Positions 17,119 through 26,722 of a DNA stretch of 64,000 nt are shown here, one piece after another (position 1 is the first letter of the stretch; every line of letters starts with the position of its first letter). The position numbers were made by a program, and so were the translations under genes. The notes under the pieces were generated by a model. The model worked only from the letters and a program-made list of their open reading frames with translations. It was not told the DNA's origin and did not search any database. Source of the DNA: RUG100 sp050953425 (GTDB taxonomy: Bacteria > Bacillota > Clostridia > Peptostreptococcales > Anaerovoracaceae); assembly GCA_050953425.1 (NCBI GenBank), contig JBMNMQ010000004.1, positions 14,442 through 78,441 on the forward strand. Reading direction: 5' to 3'.

Positions 17119-17967
17119 ATGGCATCACTCACATACCTGCAGGCGATCATTCTGGGACTGGTTCAGGGGCTGGCGGAGTTCCTGCCGATCAGCAGCAGCG
17201 GGCATCTGGCTCTGCTGCAGTACTTTTTCCATATCAGCGGCGACCAGGTGTTGCTGTTTACGGTCCTGCTGCATGTCGGTACACTGATCTCGGTCTTCAT
17301 CGTCTACTGGAAGGATATTGTCGAGCTGTTCAGAGAACTGGTCCTCTGCCTCGTCGATATCTTTCGCGGAAGGGGGCCGCGCATCAACGCCAATCCGACG
17401 CGGCGGCTCGGATTCATGATCATCGTGGCGACCATTCCCACGGGACTGATCGGGGTGCTCTTCAACGATACGTTTGAGAGTTTCTACACGAATATCATCG
17501 TCATCGGCGTCGGTCTGGCGATCACCGGCTTCCTGCTGCTGATCGCTCAGCGTCTCGGGACCGGGCGCAAGGACGTCAGACGGATGAAGTTCCGCAACGC
17601 GGTCTTCGTCGGCATCATGCAGGGCATCGCCATCACACCGGGCATCTCCCGTTCGGGGTCGACGCTCTTCGGCGGTCTGGTCACCGGCCTGGAGCGGCGC
17701 TTTGCGGTCAAGTTCGCGTTTCTGGTCTCGATTCCCTCGATCATCGGTTCGGTGGTAACCGAGATGCCGAAGGCGATGGATGCCGGATTTGCCGGCGCGA
17801 CGGCCGGCCCGGTGATCGTCGGTGTGGCGGTCTCGGCCGTCTCCGGACTGATCGCCATTCGCACGATGATCCGCGTGGTTTCCGATAAAAAGCTGATCGG
17901 CTTCAGCTGGTATGTGTGGATTCTCGGCGCTTTCGTCATTCTATATGGAATCTTTTTCGCAGCATGA
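17119..17967 (+). CDS. uppP: Undecaprenyl-diphosphatase UppP (BacA)
   Basis: UppP dephosphorylates undecaprenyl diphosphate so the lipid carrier can be reused for peptidoglycan and wall polymers; it also gives bacitracin tolerance. The 282-residue protein has about eight membrane segments. It has both family motifs: the Glu-rich loop GLVQGLAEFLPISSSGHL near residues 14-31 and the PGISRSGST motif near 174. AAAGGA precedes the ATG at slightly long spacing. It has its own promoter and is followed by ftsK after 47 bp. Confidence 0.96.
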   Translation: MASLTYLQAIILGLVQGLAEFLPISSSGHLALLQYFFHISGDQVLLFTVLLHVGTLISVFIVYWKDIVELFRELVLCLVDIFRGRGPRINANPTRRLGFMIIVATIPTGLIGVLFNDTFESFYTNIIVIGVGLAITGFLLLIAQRLGTGRKDVRRMKFRNAVFVGIMQGIAITPGISRSGSTLFGGLVTGLERRFAVKFAFLVSIPSIIGSVVTEMPKAMDAGFAGATAGPVIVGVAVSAVSGLIAIRTMIRVVSDKKLIGFSWYVWILGAFVILYGIFFAA

Positions 17968-18014
17968 TGTACCTTAGGTTATGAGGACGGGAACTCATCG
18001 AAGGAGCAGCAAGG

Positions 18015-21000
18015 ATGGCGGAAAGGAAAAAAAGACGCAGCAAGGACGAAACCATTTCCATGGAACCCGTTTCGCAGGATCGGGCGTCCCGCGGCGGCGC
18101 CGGCAAGCGGCAGTCCGCCTCGACGACGCGCGGCAGGAACGGCAGTGCTCAGCGCGGCGGAACCGCATCGTCGGCTTCGACGCGGTCTTCCTCTGCGCAG
18201 AAAAGGGGATCGTCCGGGACATCGCGGCGCGGCGGCAGCGATCGCGGCCGCGGTGAAAGCCGCGGTGCCGGCCGGCGCTCCGCTTCGGGACGCGGCAGTG
18301 AACGCAGCCGCACGCGCGGCGGCACCCGTCAGAAGGAGAGCAGCCGGTCCGGAGGCGGGAAGGCCCGGCAGGAAGAGCGCGAGGAGCGGCGCGAGGAACG
18401 GCGTGAAAGGGCAGAGCTCGAAGTCCGCCAGATCGTCGCCGGCGTGGTGCTGCTGGCGCTGGGCATCTTCCTCGCCGCCTCGCTGCCGACTGACCTCGGC
18501 GGCGTGCTGGGGACAAAGATCGGCGATACGTTCCGCGGGCTCTTCGGAGCCGGCGGCTATGTGCTGCCGTATCTTCTGATTTTCTACGCGGTGCTGATCT
18601 TCATTCGTCGGGCGGCGCCGTTCCGCCCCGTCAATATCATCCTCACGGCTGTGCTCTTTCTGATGATCGACCTCATCAATGCCGGCCGCTTTGTGACGCT
18701 GAAATACGACACCCACAGCGTCGCCGAGGTGTACCGGCTGGGTATGGATCTGCGCAACGGCGGCGTCTTCGGCATGTATGTCGGCGGCATTCTGCAGCGG
18801 CTGACCGGAACACTGGGGCTCTATCTGATCGCCGTGGCGGTGATCGCCATCTGCCTGCTGCTGGTGCTCAATTCACCGCTTTCGCGGCTGGTCGAATCGC
18901 TGCGCGAGGCACGGCGGGCCAGGCGCGAAGCCGCCGAAGCCGACGCCATAGCGTCCGCCCGAACCGAACTGCCGCCGGCTCCCGGCCGCGACCGTCTGCC
19001 CGCACAGCAGCGCGGGGCGGAGGACCCGCCCGCGGGGAGTCGGGAAGCCGGAGAGCGGCCGTTCGCATCGCGCGAGGATGCGGCGGCGGAAGCGGAGCAG
19101 CCGCAGCGCGGCAGCCGTGCGCGATCCCCGCAGCAGTCGGAAGAACAGCTGACGCTCTGGAGCGAGCCGGAGAAGGACAGGCAGGAGGCGCGCAGGGCGG
19201 AGCCGTCGCCGCGTCATATGTCGCTGACCGAGCGGGAAAAGCTGCACGAAAAGGAGACGGCGCAGGCCGAGCTGCAGCAGCGACGGCGCAACATCATCGA
19301 TCTGGTGCAGACGGAATTCGGCTCCGGCGGCGGAGCTTCCCCGGCGTCCGCTGACGCGGCGTCGAAGTTCACTGCGGTCGGAGATGACCCGGGCCGGAGC
19401 ACCGCGGGCGCGAACGGATGGACCGGCGGCAGCGCATTCGGCGGAGCAGCCGGATCCGCCGGTGCGGGTGCGCGAGCGGACAACGGTGCCGCGGGCGGAA
19501 CTGCCTCCGCAGCCGGCCGCCGGGCGCCGGATCACACCCTCGAACTGGGCGGCGCGAGCGTTGCCACGCGGGCCAGCGAGACCGAGCGCAGCGACGGCGA
19601 TGTGGTCGTCACCGCGCCGCGCCGACGCCGCTATCGTCTGCCTTCCCTCGATCTGCTCGACCCGCCGTCGCAGGATAACGGCGCCGGGCTGCAGAAACGG
19701 GAGCTTGCCGACCGGGCGGCGCTGCTGGAGCAGACGCTGGCCAGCTTTCATGTCGATGCCCGCGTCGTCAACGTGATCACCGGCCCGTCGGTGACCCGTT
19801 ACGAAATCGAGCCGGCGCGCGGCGTCAAGGTGCAGCGGATCACCGCGCTGGCCGATGACATCGCTCTCAATATGCGGGCCCGCAGCATCCGCATCGAGGC
19901 GCCGATCCCCGGCAAGGCGGCCGTCGGCATCGAAATCGCCAACGAATCCCGGCGCATGGTCAGCTTCCGCGAGATCGTCGGCTCCCGCGAGTTCCGCAAT
20001 CACAAATCAAAGCTGGCCTTCACGCTCGGCCGCGACATCGGCGGCAAGCCGGTGGTGGCCGATCTGGCGCGAATGCCGCACCTGCTGATCGCCGGCGCCA
20101 CCGGCTCCGGCAAGTCGGTCTGCATCAACACGATCATCGCCAGCATCCTCTACAAGGCCCGGCCCGAGGAGGTGAAGCTGGTACTGATCGATCCCAAGAT
20201 GGTGGAACTGGGCAGCTACAACGGCATTCCCCATCTGCTCATTCCCGTCGTCACCGACGCCTCAAAGGCGGCGGCGGCGCTCAACTGGGCGGTGGCGGAG
20301 ATGACTGACCGCTACAAGAAATTCGCCCGCACCGGGGTGCGCAAGATCAGCGAATACAACGCCCTGATGAAGGAACGCGGCGAGCGCGAGGAGATCCTCT
20401 CGCAGGTGGTTATCATCATCGACGAGCTGGCTGATCTGATGATGGTCGCCAGCTCCCAGGTTGAAGATTCGATCTGCCGTCTGGCGCAGCTGGCGCGCGC
20501 GGCCGGCATGCATCTGGTGATCGCGACGCAGCGGCCGTCGGTCGACGTCATCACCGGGCTGATCAAGGCCAATGTGCCGTCGCGCATCGCCTTCATGGTC
20601 ACCTCGCAGGTCGATTCGAGGACGATTATCGATATGCCAGGCGCCGAAAAACTGGTCGGCAACGGTGACATGCTCTTCAAGCCGCAGGATCTCAACAAGC
20701 CCAAGCGCATCCAGGGCCCGTTCATCAACGATGACGAGATCGCCCGGCTGATCGACTATGTGCGCGGCCAGAGCGGCGACGCCGAATACAGCGAAGAGAT
20801 ACTCGATCAGATCGAGCACGGCAGCGGTCGCGACGGCGCGGAGGACGAGGATGAACTGATGTCCGACGCCGTCGACACCGTGATCGCGGCCGGACACGCC
20901 AGCGTTTCGATGCTGCAGCGGCGCTTCCGCATCGGCTACAACCGGGCAGCGCGCATCATCGAAGCGATGGAACAGCGCGGCATCGTCGGGCCGCAGGACG

Positions 21001-21071
21001 GTTCGCGGCCGCGGCAGGTACTGCTGACGGAAGCGGAATGGCAGCAGCGAAAGGGACAGGAGCAGGCATGA
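18015..21071 (+). CDS. ftsK: DNA translocase FtsK/SpoIIIE
   Basis: A septal DNA pump of 1,018 residues. Order: an unusually long N-terminal tail (about 1-135) almost entirely Arg, Ser, Gly and Thr; four membrane helices (about 138-290); a disordered linker rich in Ala, Glu and Gly (about 300-550). The motor follows, with Walker A GATGSGKSV near 694 and Walker B VVIIIDELADLMM. A C-terminal winged-helix gamma domain (about 949-1015, SVSMLQRRFRIGYNRAARII) would read polar DNA signals. AAGGAG precedes the ATG. The last bases overlap the rimO start (ATGA). Confidence 0.96.
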   Translation: MAERKKRRSKDETISMEPVSQDRASRGGAGKRQSASTTRGRNGSAQRGGTASSASTRSSSAQKRGSSGTSRRGGSDRGRGESRGAGRRSASGRGSERSRTRGGTRQKESSRSGGGKARQEEREERREERRERAELEVRQIVAGVVLLALGIFLAASLPTDLGGVLGTKIGDTFRGLFGAGGYVLPYLLIFYAVLIFIRRAAPFRPVNIILTAVLFLMIDLINAGRFVTLKYDTHSVAEVYRLGMDLRNGGVFGMYVGGILQRLTGTLGLYLIAVAVIAICLLLVLNSPLSRLVESLREARRARREAAEADAIASARTELPPAPGRDRLPAQQRGAEDPPAGSREAGERPFASREDAAAEAEQPQRGSRARSPQQSEEQLTLWSEPEKDRQEARRAEPSPRHMSLTEREKLHEKETAQAELQQRRRNIIDLVQTEFGSGGGASPASADAASKFTAVGDDPGRSTAGANGWTGGSAFGGAAGSAGAGARADNGAAGGTASAAGRRAPDHTLELGGASVATRASETERSDGDVVVTAPRRRRYRLPSLDLLDPPSQDNGAGLQKRELADRAALLEQTLASFHVDARVVNVITGPSVTRYEIEPARGVKVQRITALADDIALNMRARSIRIEAPIPGKAAVGIEIANESRRMVSFREIVGSREFRNHKSKLAFTLGRDIGGKPVVADLARMPHLLIAGATGSGKSVCINTIIASILYKARPEEVKLVLIDPKMVELGSYNGIPHLLIPVVTDASKAAAALNWAVAEMTDRYKKFARTGVRKISEYNALMKERGEREEILSQVVIIIDELADLMMVASSQVEDSICRLAQLARAAGMHLVIATQRPSVDVITGLIKANVPSRIAFMVTSQVDSRTIIDMPGAEKLVGNGDMLFKPQDLNKPKRIQGPFINDDEIARLIDYVRGQSGDAEYSEEILDQIEHGSGRDGAEDEDELMSDAVDTVIAAGHASVSMLQRRFRIGYNRAARIIEAMEQRGIVGPQDGSRPRQVLLTEAEWQQRKGQEQA

Positions 21072-22390
21072 ACATCTATATCGAAACACTCGGCTGCCCG
21101 AAGAACTTCAACGACTCGCAGGTCGCCGCCGGCATCCTCGAGCACGCCGGGCACCGCATCGCCGCGGCGCCGGAAGAAGCCGACGCGATCCTCGTCAACA
21201 CCTGCGGCTTCATCGAGGACGCCAAGACCGAATCGATCGACCGCATCTTCGAGATGGCGCGCTACGAGGACAAGCTGCTGATCGTCAGCGGCTGCCTGTC
21301 GCAGCGCTACGGAGAGGAGCTCTACCGCGAGATGCCGGAGGTGGATATCTTCATCGGCGTCAACGAGTATGCGCGGCTGCCGGAGATCCTCGCCGCCCAC
21401 GAGGCGGGACAGCGGGAAAAGTATCTCAGCCCCTACACGAAGGAACTGGAGACGTCGCTGCGACGGCTTTCCGACAACCCCTATTCGGCGACGCTGAAGA
21501 TCGCCGAAGGCTGCGACAACCGCTGCACCTACTGCGCCATCCCCGCAATCCGCGGACCCTACCGCAGCCGTCCGGCGGACGCCGTGCTGGCGGAAGCGCA
21601 GCGCCTGGCGGCGGCCGGCACCCGGGAACTGATCCTCATCGCCCAGGACACGACGGCCTGGGGCATCGATCTCTACGGCGAGTTCCGCCTCCACGAACTG
21701 CTGCGCCGGCTCTGCCGCATCGACGGCATCCACTGGATCCGCCTGCTGTACTGCTATGAGGATCGCATCACCGACGATCTGATCGAGACGATGACGACAG
21801 AGCCGAAGATCTGCCGCTATCTCGACATTCCGCTGCAGCACGGCAGCGACCGCATCCTCGCGGCCATGCACCGGCGCTCGACCCGGGCCGGCATCGAGGC
21901 GACGATCGGACGCCTGCGCCGGGCCATACCCGATCTCCATATCCGCACGACCCTGATCACCGGTTTCCCCGGCGAGACCGAGGAGGATTTTTCCGCGCTG
22001 ATGGAGATGGTGGAAACGCAGCGCTTTGAGCGCCTCGGCGTCTTCGCCTATTCGGCTGAGGAAGGCACGCCGGCGGCATCGCTGCCGCAGCAGGTGCCGC
22101 AGGAGGTGCGCGAGCAGCGCCGCGACGCGATCATGCGGGCGCAGGTGGAGATTTCGCTGGCGCACAACCGCCGGCAGATCGGCCGCCGTCTCGAAGTCCT
22201 CCTCGAGGAGCAGGAAGAAGACGGCAGCTGGCAGGGCCGGACGGCTTACGATGCACCCGAGATCGACTGCGCGGTGACGGTGCTGCCGGTGCGGGATCAC
22301 CGCCCCGGGGATTTTGCCGCGGTGCGGATCCTCGATGCTTTTGATTACGACCTGATGGGAAAGGAAGAGTACAATGAATCTGCCGAATAA
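21068..22390 (+). CDS. rimO: Ribosomal protein S12 methylthiotransferase RimO
   Basis: RimO adds a methylthio group to Asp in ribosomal protein S12. The 440-residue protein has the three N-terminal cluster cysteines (Cys10 in LGCPKN, Cys46 in NTCGF, Cys76 in SGCLSQ). The radical-SAM motif CDNRCTYC is at 149-156, and a C-terminal TRAM domain follows. The ATG at 21068 is preferred because AGGAG lies ahead and it overlaps the ftsK stop by 4 bp; an in-frame start 10 codons upstream would lie inside ftsK. The last 17 bp overlap pgsA. Confidence 0.96.
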   Translation: MNIYIETLGCPKNFNDSQVAAGILEHAGHRIAAAPEEADAILVNTCGFIEDAKTESIDRIFEMARYEDKLLIVSGCLSQRYGEELYREMPEVDIFIGVNEYARLPEILAAHEAGQREKYLSPYTKELETSLRRLSDNPYSATLKIAEGCDNRCTYCAIPAIRGPYRSRPADAVLAEAQRLAAAGTRELILIAQDTTAWGIDLYGEFRLHELLRRLCRIDGIHWIRLLYCYEDRITDDLIETMTTEPKICRYLDIPLQHGSDRILAAMHRRSTRAGIEATIGRLRRAIPDLHIRTTLITGFPGETEEDFSALMEMVETQRFERLGVFAYSAEEGTPAASLPQQVPQEVREQRRDAIMRAQVEISLAHNRRQIGRRLEVLLEEQEEDGSWQGRTAYDAPEIDCAVTVLPVRDHRPGDFAAVRILDAFDYDLMGKEEYNESAE

Positions 22391-22910
22391 ACTGACCATG
22401 GGAAGAATCCTCGCGATCCCCGTGTTTATCGTCGTTTATCTGATGGGCCACTATATCATCGCCACGCTGATCTTCATCGCCGCCGCGGCCACCGACGCAC
22501 TCGACGGGCACATCGCCCGCAGCCGCAATCTGGTGACCAACTTCGGCAAGCTGATGGACCCGCTCGCCGACAAGCTGCTGACGATGTCGGCGTTTGTCTG
22601 CCTCGTCTGGATGGGACTGGTGCCGGGCTGGATGGTGATCGTCATCCTCGCGCGCGAGTTTGCGGTATCCGGACTGCGGCAGATCGCTGCCGCCGACGGT
22701 GTGGTGATGGCGGCCGGCAAGAGCGGCAAAGTGAAGACAGTGCTGCAGATGGTCACGATCCCGCAGCTGCTGCTGAACAACTGGCCGGGCTCTCTGATCG
22801 GCATTCCGCTCGATCAGATCTGCCTCTGGGCGGCGCTGGCGGTGACGGTGATCAGCGGCGTCGAATACTTTGTCCGCAACTGGAAGGTCGTCACCGCCCA
22901 GGGCATGTAG
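22374..22910 (+). CDS. pgsA: CDP-diacylglycerol-glycerol-3-phosphate 3-phosphatidyltransferase
   Basis: PgsA makes phosphatidylglycerol phosphate, the first committed step to phosphatidylglycerol. The 178-residue membrane protein has the CDP-alcohol phosphotransferase signature DG-x2-AR-x8-G-x3-D-x3-D at Asp44 to Asp66 (DGHIARS to LMDPLADK) and about four membrane helices. AAAGGAAGAG precedes the ATG inside the end of rimO. The rimO-pgsA-cinA order is common in Firmicutes. Confidence 0.95.
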   Translation: MNLPNKLTMGRILAIPVFIVVYLMGHYIIATLIFIAAAATDALDGHIARSRNLVTNFGKLMDPLADKLLTMSAFVCLVWMGLVPGWMVIVILAREFAVSGLRQIAAADGVVMAAGKSGKVKTVLQMVTIPQLLLNNWPGSLIGIPLDQICLWAALAVTVISGVEYFVRNWKVVTAQGM

Positions 22911-22958
22911 AGAAACAGGGAACGCGGAAATACCGGGGGATTCAAGAGGAGAAAAACT

Positions 22959-24218
22959 ATGCGTACAGCTTTGATCAGCGTCGGCACCGAGCTGCTGATG
23001 GGGCAGACGGTCAATACCAACGAGGTCTACCTCTCGCAGGCGCTCAACGCCATCGGCATCGACGTGCTCTATCACTATACGGTCGGCGACAATCCGCAGC
23101 GGCTCGAGGAGCTGATCCATATGGCGTATCACGACTGCGATGCGGTGATCACCACCGGCGGGCTCGGCCCGACGCAGGATGATCTGACCAAGGAGATGGT
23201 CTGCGCGGCGCACGGCGACCAGCTGGTGCTGCACGAGCCGAGCCTGGAAGCGATGAAAGCGAAAATGTCGCATCACGGAAGCCGGTTCACCGAAAACAAC
23301 TATAAACAGTGCTACCTGCCGTCGCGGGCGACGGTCTTTGCCAACCGTGCCGGCACGGCGCCGGGTTTTGCGCTGGAGACCGACGGGAAAATCGCCATCT
23401 GCCTGCCCGGGCCGCCGCGCGAAATGAAGGCGATGTACACGGAGAGCGTGCGGCCGTATCTCGAGGCCCGCAGTGACGGGGTGCTGCGCTTTCGCGATAT
23501 CCGCTGCTTCGGCATCGGCGAGTCACAGCTGGAAACGGAGCTGCTGCCGCTGATCGAAGGTCAGACCAATCCGACTTTTGCGACCTACGCCGGGGAAGGC
23601 GAGTGCCTGCTGCGCGTCACCGCCAAGGCAGAGGACGCGGAGACGGCGGAAGCGATGGTCGAGGAGACGCTGCCGGCGGTGCGGAAGCTGATCGGCGCAT
23701 ACATCTACAGCGAGGACGGCGAGGATCTGCCGCAGGTGGTCGGACGCCTGCTGCTGCAGCGCGGCGTGACGATTTCCTGCGCCGAATCCTGCACCGGCGG
23801 ACTCTTTGCCGCTTCGCTGATCGACGTGCCCGGCATCTCCGCGGTCTTTGACCGCGGTCTGGTAACCTACAGCAACCGCGCCAAGCAGGAGGAACTCGGC
23901 GTTTCCGCCGCGACGCTGGAGCAGTACGGCGCCGTCAGCCCGCAGACGGCCGCGGAGATGGCGGAGGGGCTGCAGCGGCAGAGCGGCAGCGATCTCTGCA
24001 TTTCGGTCACCGGCGTTGCCGGGCCCGGCGGCGGAACGAAGGAAAAGCCGGTCGGACTCGCCTATATCGGCTGCGTCCGGCGGGGAAAGACCAGGGTGAT
24101 TCGCCATCAGGGCCGGACGGAGAGCCGCCGGGCTGTCCGCAACCGCGTCATGCTGGCGATGATGCACACGGTCTATCAGGTGCTGAACGAAGAGCAGGAG
24201 CAGTCGAATGCGCAGTGA
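22959..24218 (+). CDS. cinA: CinA, nicotinamide-nucleotide amidase/ADP-ribose pyrophosphatase-like
   Basis: The 419-residue protein joins the two CinA parts. The N-terminal MoCF-like (COG1058) domain begins ALISVGTELLMGQTVNTN and has ITTGGLGPTQDDLTKE. The C-terminal nicotinamide-nucleotide deamidase domain has SCAESCTGGLFAASL, SNRAKQEELGVS and GVAGPGGGTKEKPVG. GAGGAG precedes the ATG. In many Firmicutes recA follows cinA; here an LCP gene does, overlapping the end by 11 bp. Confidence 0.95.
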   Translation: MRTALISVGTELLMGQTVNTNEVYLSQALNAIGIDVLYHYTVGDNPQRLEELIHMAYHDCDAVITTGGLGPTQDDLTKEMVCAAHGDQLVLHEPSLEAMKAKMSHHGSRFTENNYKQCYLPSRATVFANRAGTAPGFALETDGKIAICLPGPPREMKAMYTESVRPYLEARSDGVLRFRDIRCFGIGESQLETELLPLIEGQTNPTFATYAGEGECLLRVTAKAEDAETAEAMVEETLPAVRKLIGAYIYSEDGEDLPQVVGRLLLQRGVTISCAESCTGGLFAASLIDVPGISAVFDRGLVTYSNRAKQEELGVSAATLEQYGAVSPQTAAEMAEGLQRQSGSDLCISVTGVAGPGGGTKEKPVGLAYIGCVRRGKTRVIRHQGRTESRRAVRNRVMLAMMHTVYQVLNEEQEQSNAQ

Positions 24219-26652
24219 CAAGCACAAGAACAAACGCAGGGTCAAAGAGTTCCTCAGCGAACGGAGCAGCGAAATCGCTTCGTTTGTCCGCGATCACGAA
24301 CGGGATCTGCAGGAAGAACCGACGAAAAAAAGCTACACGGTCGCGGAAAAGCAGGACGAGATCGACCGCCGCAGCCTCGAGAACGGCGACGGATTCGACA
24401 ATACGACCGACGTCAGGGCGCAGCGCCACGGCGACCGGCTCGCCCTGGCGACGGCAGCACTCGAGCAGGACAGCGAACTGCAGCAGCAGAAGGAACGCTA
24501 TCGCCGCCTGGTCGAGAAGGAATACGGCACTCCGCAGGTCATCGATGAAGAGCAGCGCGGCTTCAAGCGCACCGAAGAGGAGATCGCCGCCGCCGAAGCG
24601 GCGGAAGAAGCCCGGCGAAAAGCGGCGGAAAAGGAGTTCATCGGCTTCAAGCGCAGTCCCGAGGAAGTTGCGGCCGAGGAGGAAGAGCAGCGCCGGCGCG
24701 CGGCCGAGCGCGAGCGCTATGTCGGCTTTCGCTTTCGCCCCGAGGAGAGTCTGGCGGCAGCGGCCGCAGAAGCAGCGGAGCAGGCCCGGCACAGCGAGGA
24801 AGCACTGAGCGAAGCGGACAGCGAGGAGGAAACCGCGGCGCCGGCCGGCGCCGCAGACGCGGAGAAAGCCGCCGGGAGAGCGGAGACCGATGCGGGCACC
24901 GGGGAGAAGACAGCGGAGTCCGGTGCGGGTACCGGGGCGGAGACAGCGGAGATCGATGCGGGCACCGGGGCAGAGACAGCGGAGACCGATGCGGGCACCG
25001 GGGCGGAGACAGCGGAGACCGATGCGGGCACCGGGGCGGAGACAGCGGAGACCGATGCGGGCACCGGGGCGGAGACAGCGGAGTCCGGTGCGGGTACCGG
25101 AGCGGAGACAGCAGAGACCGATGCGGGCACCGGGGCGGAGACAGCGGAGTCCGGTGCGGAGGATGTCACTGCGGAGGCAGCGACGGCTGCCGCCTCGGAC
25201 CCCGAGGGCGGCGCGGAGGATGATGCCGCTGAGAGCGGGGCAGCTGCCGATGCGGATGATACAGCGGCGGCTGCCGCGGGCGCCGCAGCCGCTGCGAGCG
25301 GCAAAGGACAGCCCGGCATCCCGCGCACGGCGGCGGAACTGCGCTCCGCGCACCGGGTCGCGGCACAGACAGCCAGAGAGGAAAAGAAAGCGGCGAAGCG
25401 AAGCGGCGGGGACCGCGGCGCGAAAGACACTGCTCCGCAGAGCGGCGGTACGTCGGGCGGCGGCCATGCCGGCGGCAGCGGTGCTCTTCAGGGCGGCGGC
25501 GGCTCCGCCGGCGGAGAGGAAAACCCGGGCGGCAGACCGCAGCGGCCCAAAAAGAAGACCATCCTGATCGTCGTGACTGCCGTCCTGATTCTCATCCTCT
25601 GTGCATTTCTCGGCGTGCTCCTCTATCTCGACCGGGTTTCCGACGGCCTTCATATCGTCGAGACCAGCAGCGAGGACTTTGACATCGACCCGCAGGTTGC
25701 CGAAGACCTCAGAGATTACGAAAACATCGCCATCCTCGGCATCGATGCCAGAAAGACCGAGAGCAGCAAGGGATCCCGCTCCGATGCGATCATCATTGCC
25801 AGCATCCATCGCGATGACGGCCGCGTTCGGCTCTGTTCGGTGATGCGGGATTCCTATCTGCAGATCGAGGATGCCGACAAGAAAAAGAAGCTGGATAAAC
25901 TGACCCATGCGCACGCTTACGGCGGCCCCGTCGATACCTGCCGGGCGCTGAATCGCAGTCTCGACCTCAACATCAGCGAATATCTCGTCTTCAACTGGAA
26001 GGCGGTGGCAAATCTGGTCGATGCCGTCGGCGGCATCGACGTCGACATCAAGTCCGGCGAAATTGCCGATATGAATCACTACGGTCCGGAATCCGCCCGC
26101 AACACCGGTACCCGCTACCATCGCATCACCAGCCCTGGCCGCTGCAGACTCAACGGTGCGGCGGCCGTGACCTACTGCCGCATCCGCAAGAACTCGGGCG
26201 GCGATCCGGAACGAGGCAACCGCTACAAGAGGGTCATGGAGCAGCTGATGAAGAAGGCTGCCAGGATGGATGCCGGTGAACTCAACACCGTAGCCGCGAA
26301 AATGTTTCCGGAGATCACGACCAATCTGAACAAGCGGCAGATGCTGATCCGCATCGCCGGACTGGGCAGCGACAAGCTGACCGCCAATTACAGCTGGCCG
26401 CGGAAGTACTACGGCGGCCTGATCGACGGCGTCTGGTACGCCGTGCCGGAGACGCTGGAGAGCAACGTCAGCTGGCTGCACGGCAGGATGTTCGCACAGA
26501 ACGAATACCAGCTGACCAAGCGCGCAAAAGCTCTGTCGCAGGCAACCATTGCCGATACCGGCTATGGCGCCGACAGCGCCGGCGATACGCAGGACGAGCA
26601 GGGCGAGAGCACGGGCAGCGGCGGCAGCCTCGGTCAGAGCAGCGAATATTAA
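24208..26652 (+). CDS. LytR-CpsA-Psr (LCP) family protein with a long acidic repetitive cytoplasmic tail
   Basis: LCP proteins transfer wall polymers from undecaprenyl diphosphate to peptidoglycan, outside the membrane. This 814-residue member has about 450 cytoplasmic residues first. There is a charged coiled region with three diverged GFKR-x-x-EE units (about 115-180). An array of eight 11-residue repeats (consensus AETDAGTGAET) follows, then an Ala/Glu/Gly-rich stretch. One membrane helix follows (about 451-472, TILIVVTAVLILILCAFLGV). The LCP domain has AILGIDARKTESSKGSRSDA, RLCSVMRDSYLQI and TYCRIRKNSGGDPERGNRYK, with the expected Asp and Arg residues. A typical LCP tail is about 30-60 residues, so this one is extreme. 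GGAG precedes the ATG. Confidence 0.92.
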   Translation: MRSDKHKNKRRVKEFLSERSSEIASFVRDHERDLQEEPTKKSYTVAEKQDEIDRRSLENGDGFDNTTDVRAQRHGDRLALATAALEQDSELQQQKERYRRLVEKEYGTPQVIDEEQRGFKRTEEEIAAAEAAEEARRKAAEKEFIGFKRSPEEVAAEEEEQRRRAAERERYVGFRFRPEESLAAAAAEAAEQARHSEEALSEADSEEETAAPAGAADAEKAAGRAETDAGTGEKTAESGAGTGAETAEIDAGTGAETAETDAGTGAETAETDAGTGAETAETDAGTGAETAESGAGTGAETAETDAGTGAETAESGAEDVTAEAATAAASDPEGGAEDDAAESGAAADADDTAAAAAGAAAAASGKGQPGIPRTAAELRSAHRVAAQTAREEKKAAKRSGGDRGAKDTAPQSGGTSGGGHAGGSGALQGGGGSAGGEENPGGRPQRPKKKTILIVVTAVLILILCAFLGVLLYLDRVSDGLHIVETSSEDFDIDPQVAEDLRDYENIAILGIDARKTESSKGSRSDAIIIASIHRDDGRVRLCSVMRDSYLQIEDADKKKKLDKLTHAHAYGGPVDTCRALNRSLDLNISEYLVFNWKAVANLVDAVGGIDVDIKSGEIADMNHYGPESARNTGTRYHRITSPGRCRLNGAAAVTYCRIRKNSGGDPERGNRYKRVMEQLMKKAARMDAGELNTVAAKMFPEITTNLNKRQMLIRIAGLGSDKLTANYSWPRKYYGGLIDGVWYAVPETLESNVSWLHGRMFAQNEYQLTKRAKALSQATIADTGYGADSAGDTQDEQGESTGSGGSLGQSSEY
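24880..25143 (+). repeat. 33-bp in-frame tandem repeat (8 copies) in the LCP gene
   Basis: Eight contiguous 33-bp units, each encoding 11 residues of the AETDAGTGAET type; the fourth to sixth encode the same peptide. Net charge is strongly negative. The length keeps the frame whatever the copy number. Confidence 0.95.
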
Positions 26653-26722
26653 CGAAATCCGCAGCCGCGCAGCGCGGCAGACACCGCCCGCCGGCAGCGG
26701 GCGGCCGGAAAGGAGCAGAAAA

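Noticed and set aside
24880..25143. CRISPR array
   Set aside because: The 33-bp units follow each other without spacers and encode protein; no cas genes are present. The same holds for the arrays at 13381, 28607, 35043 and 36128.
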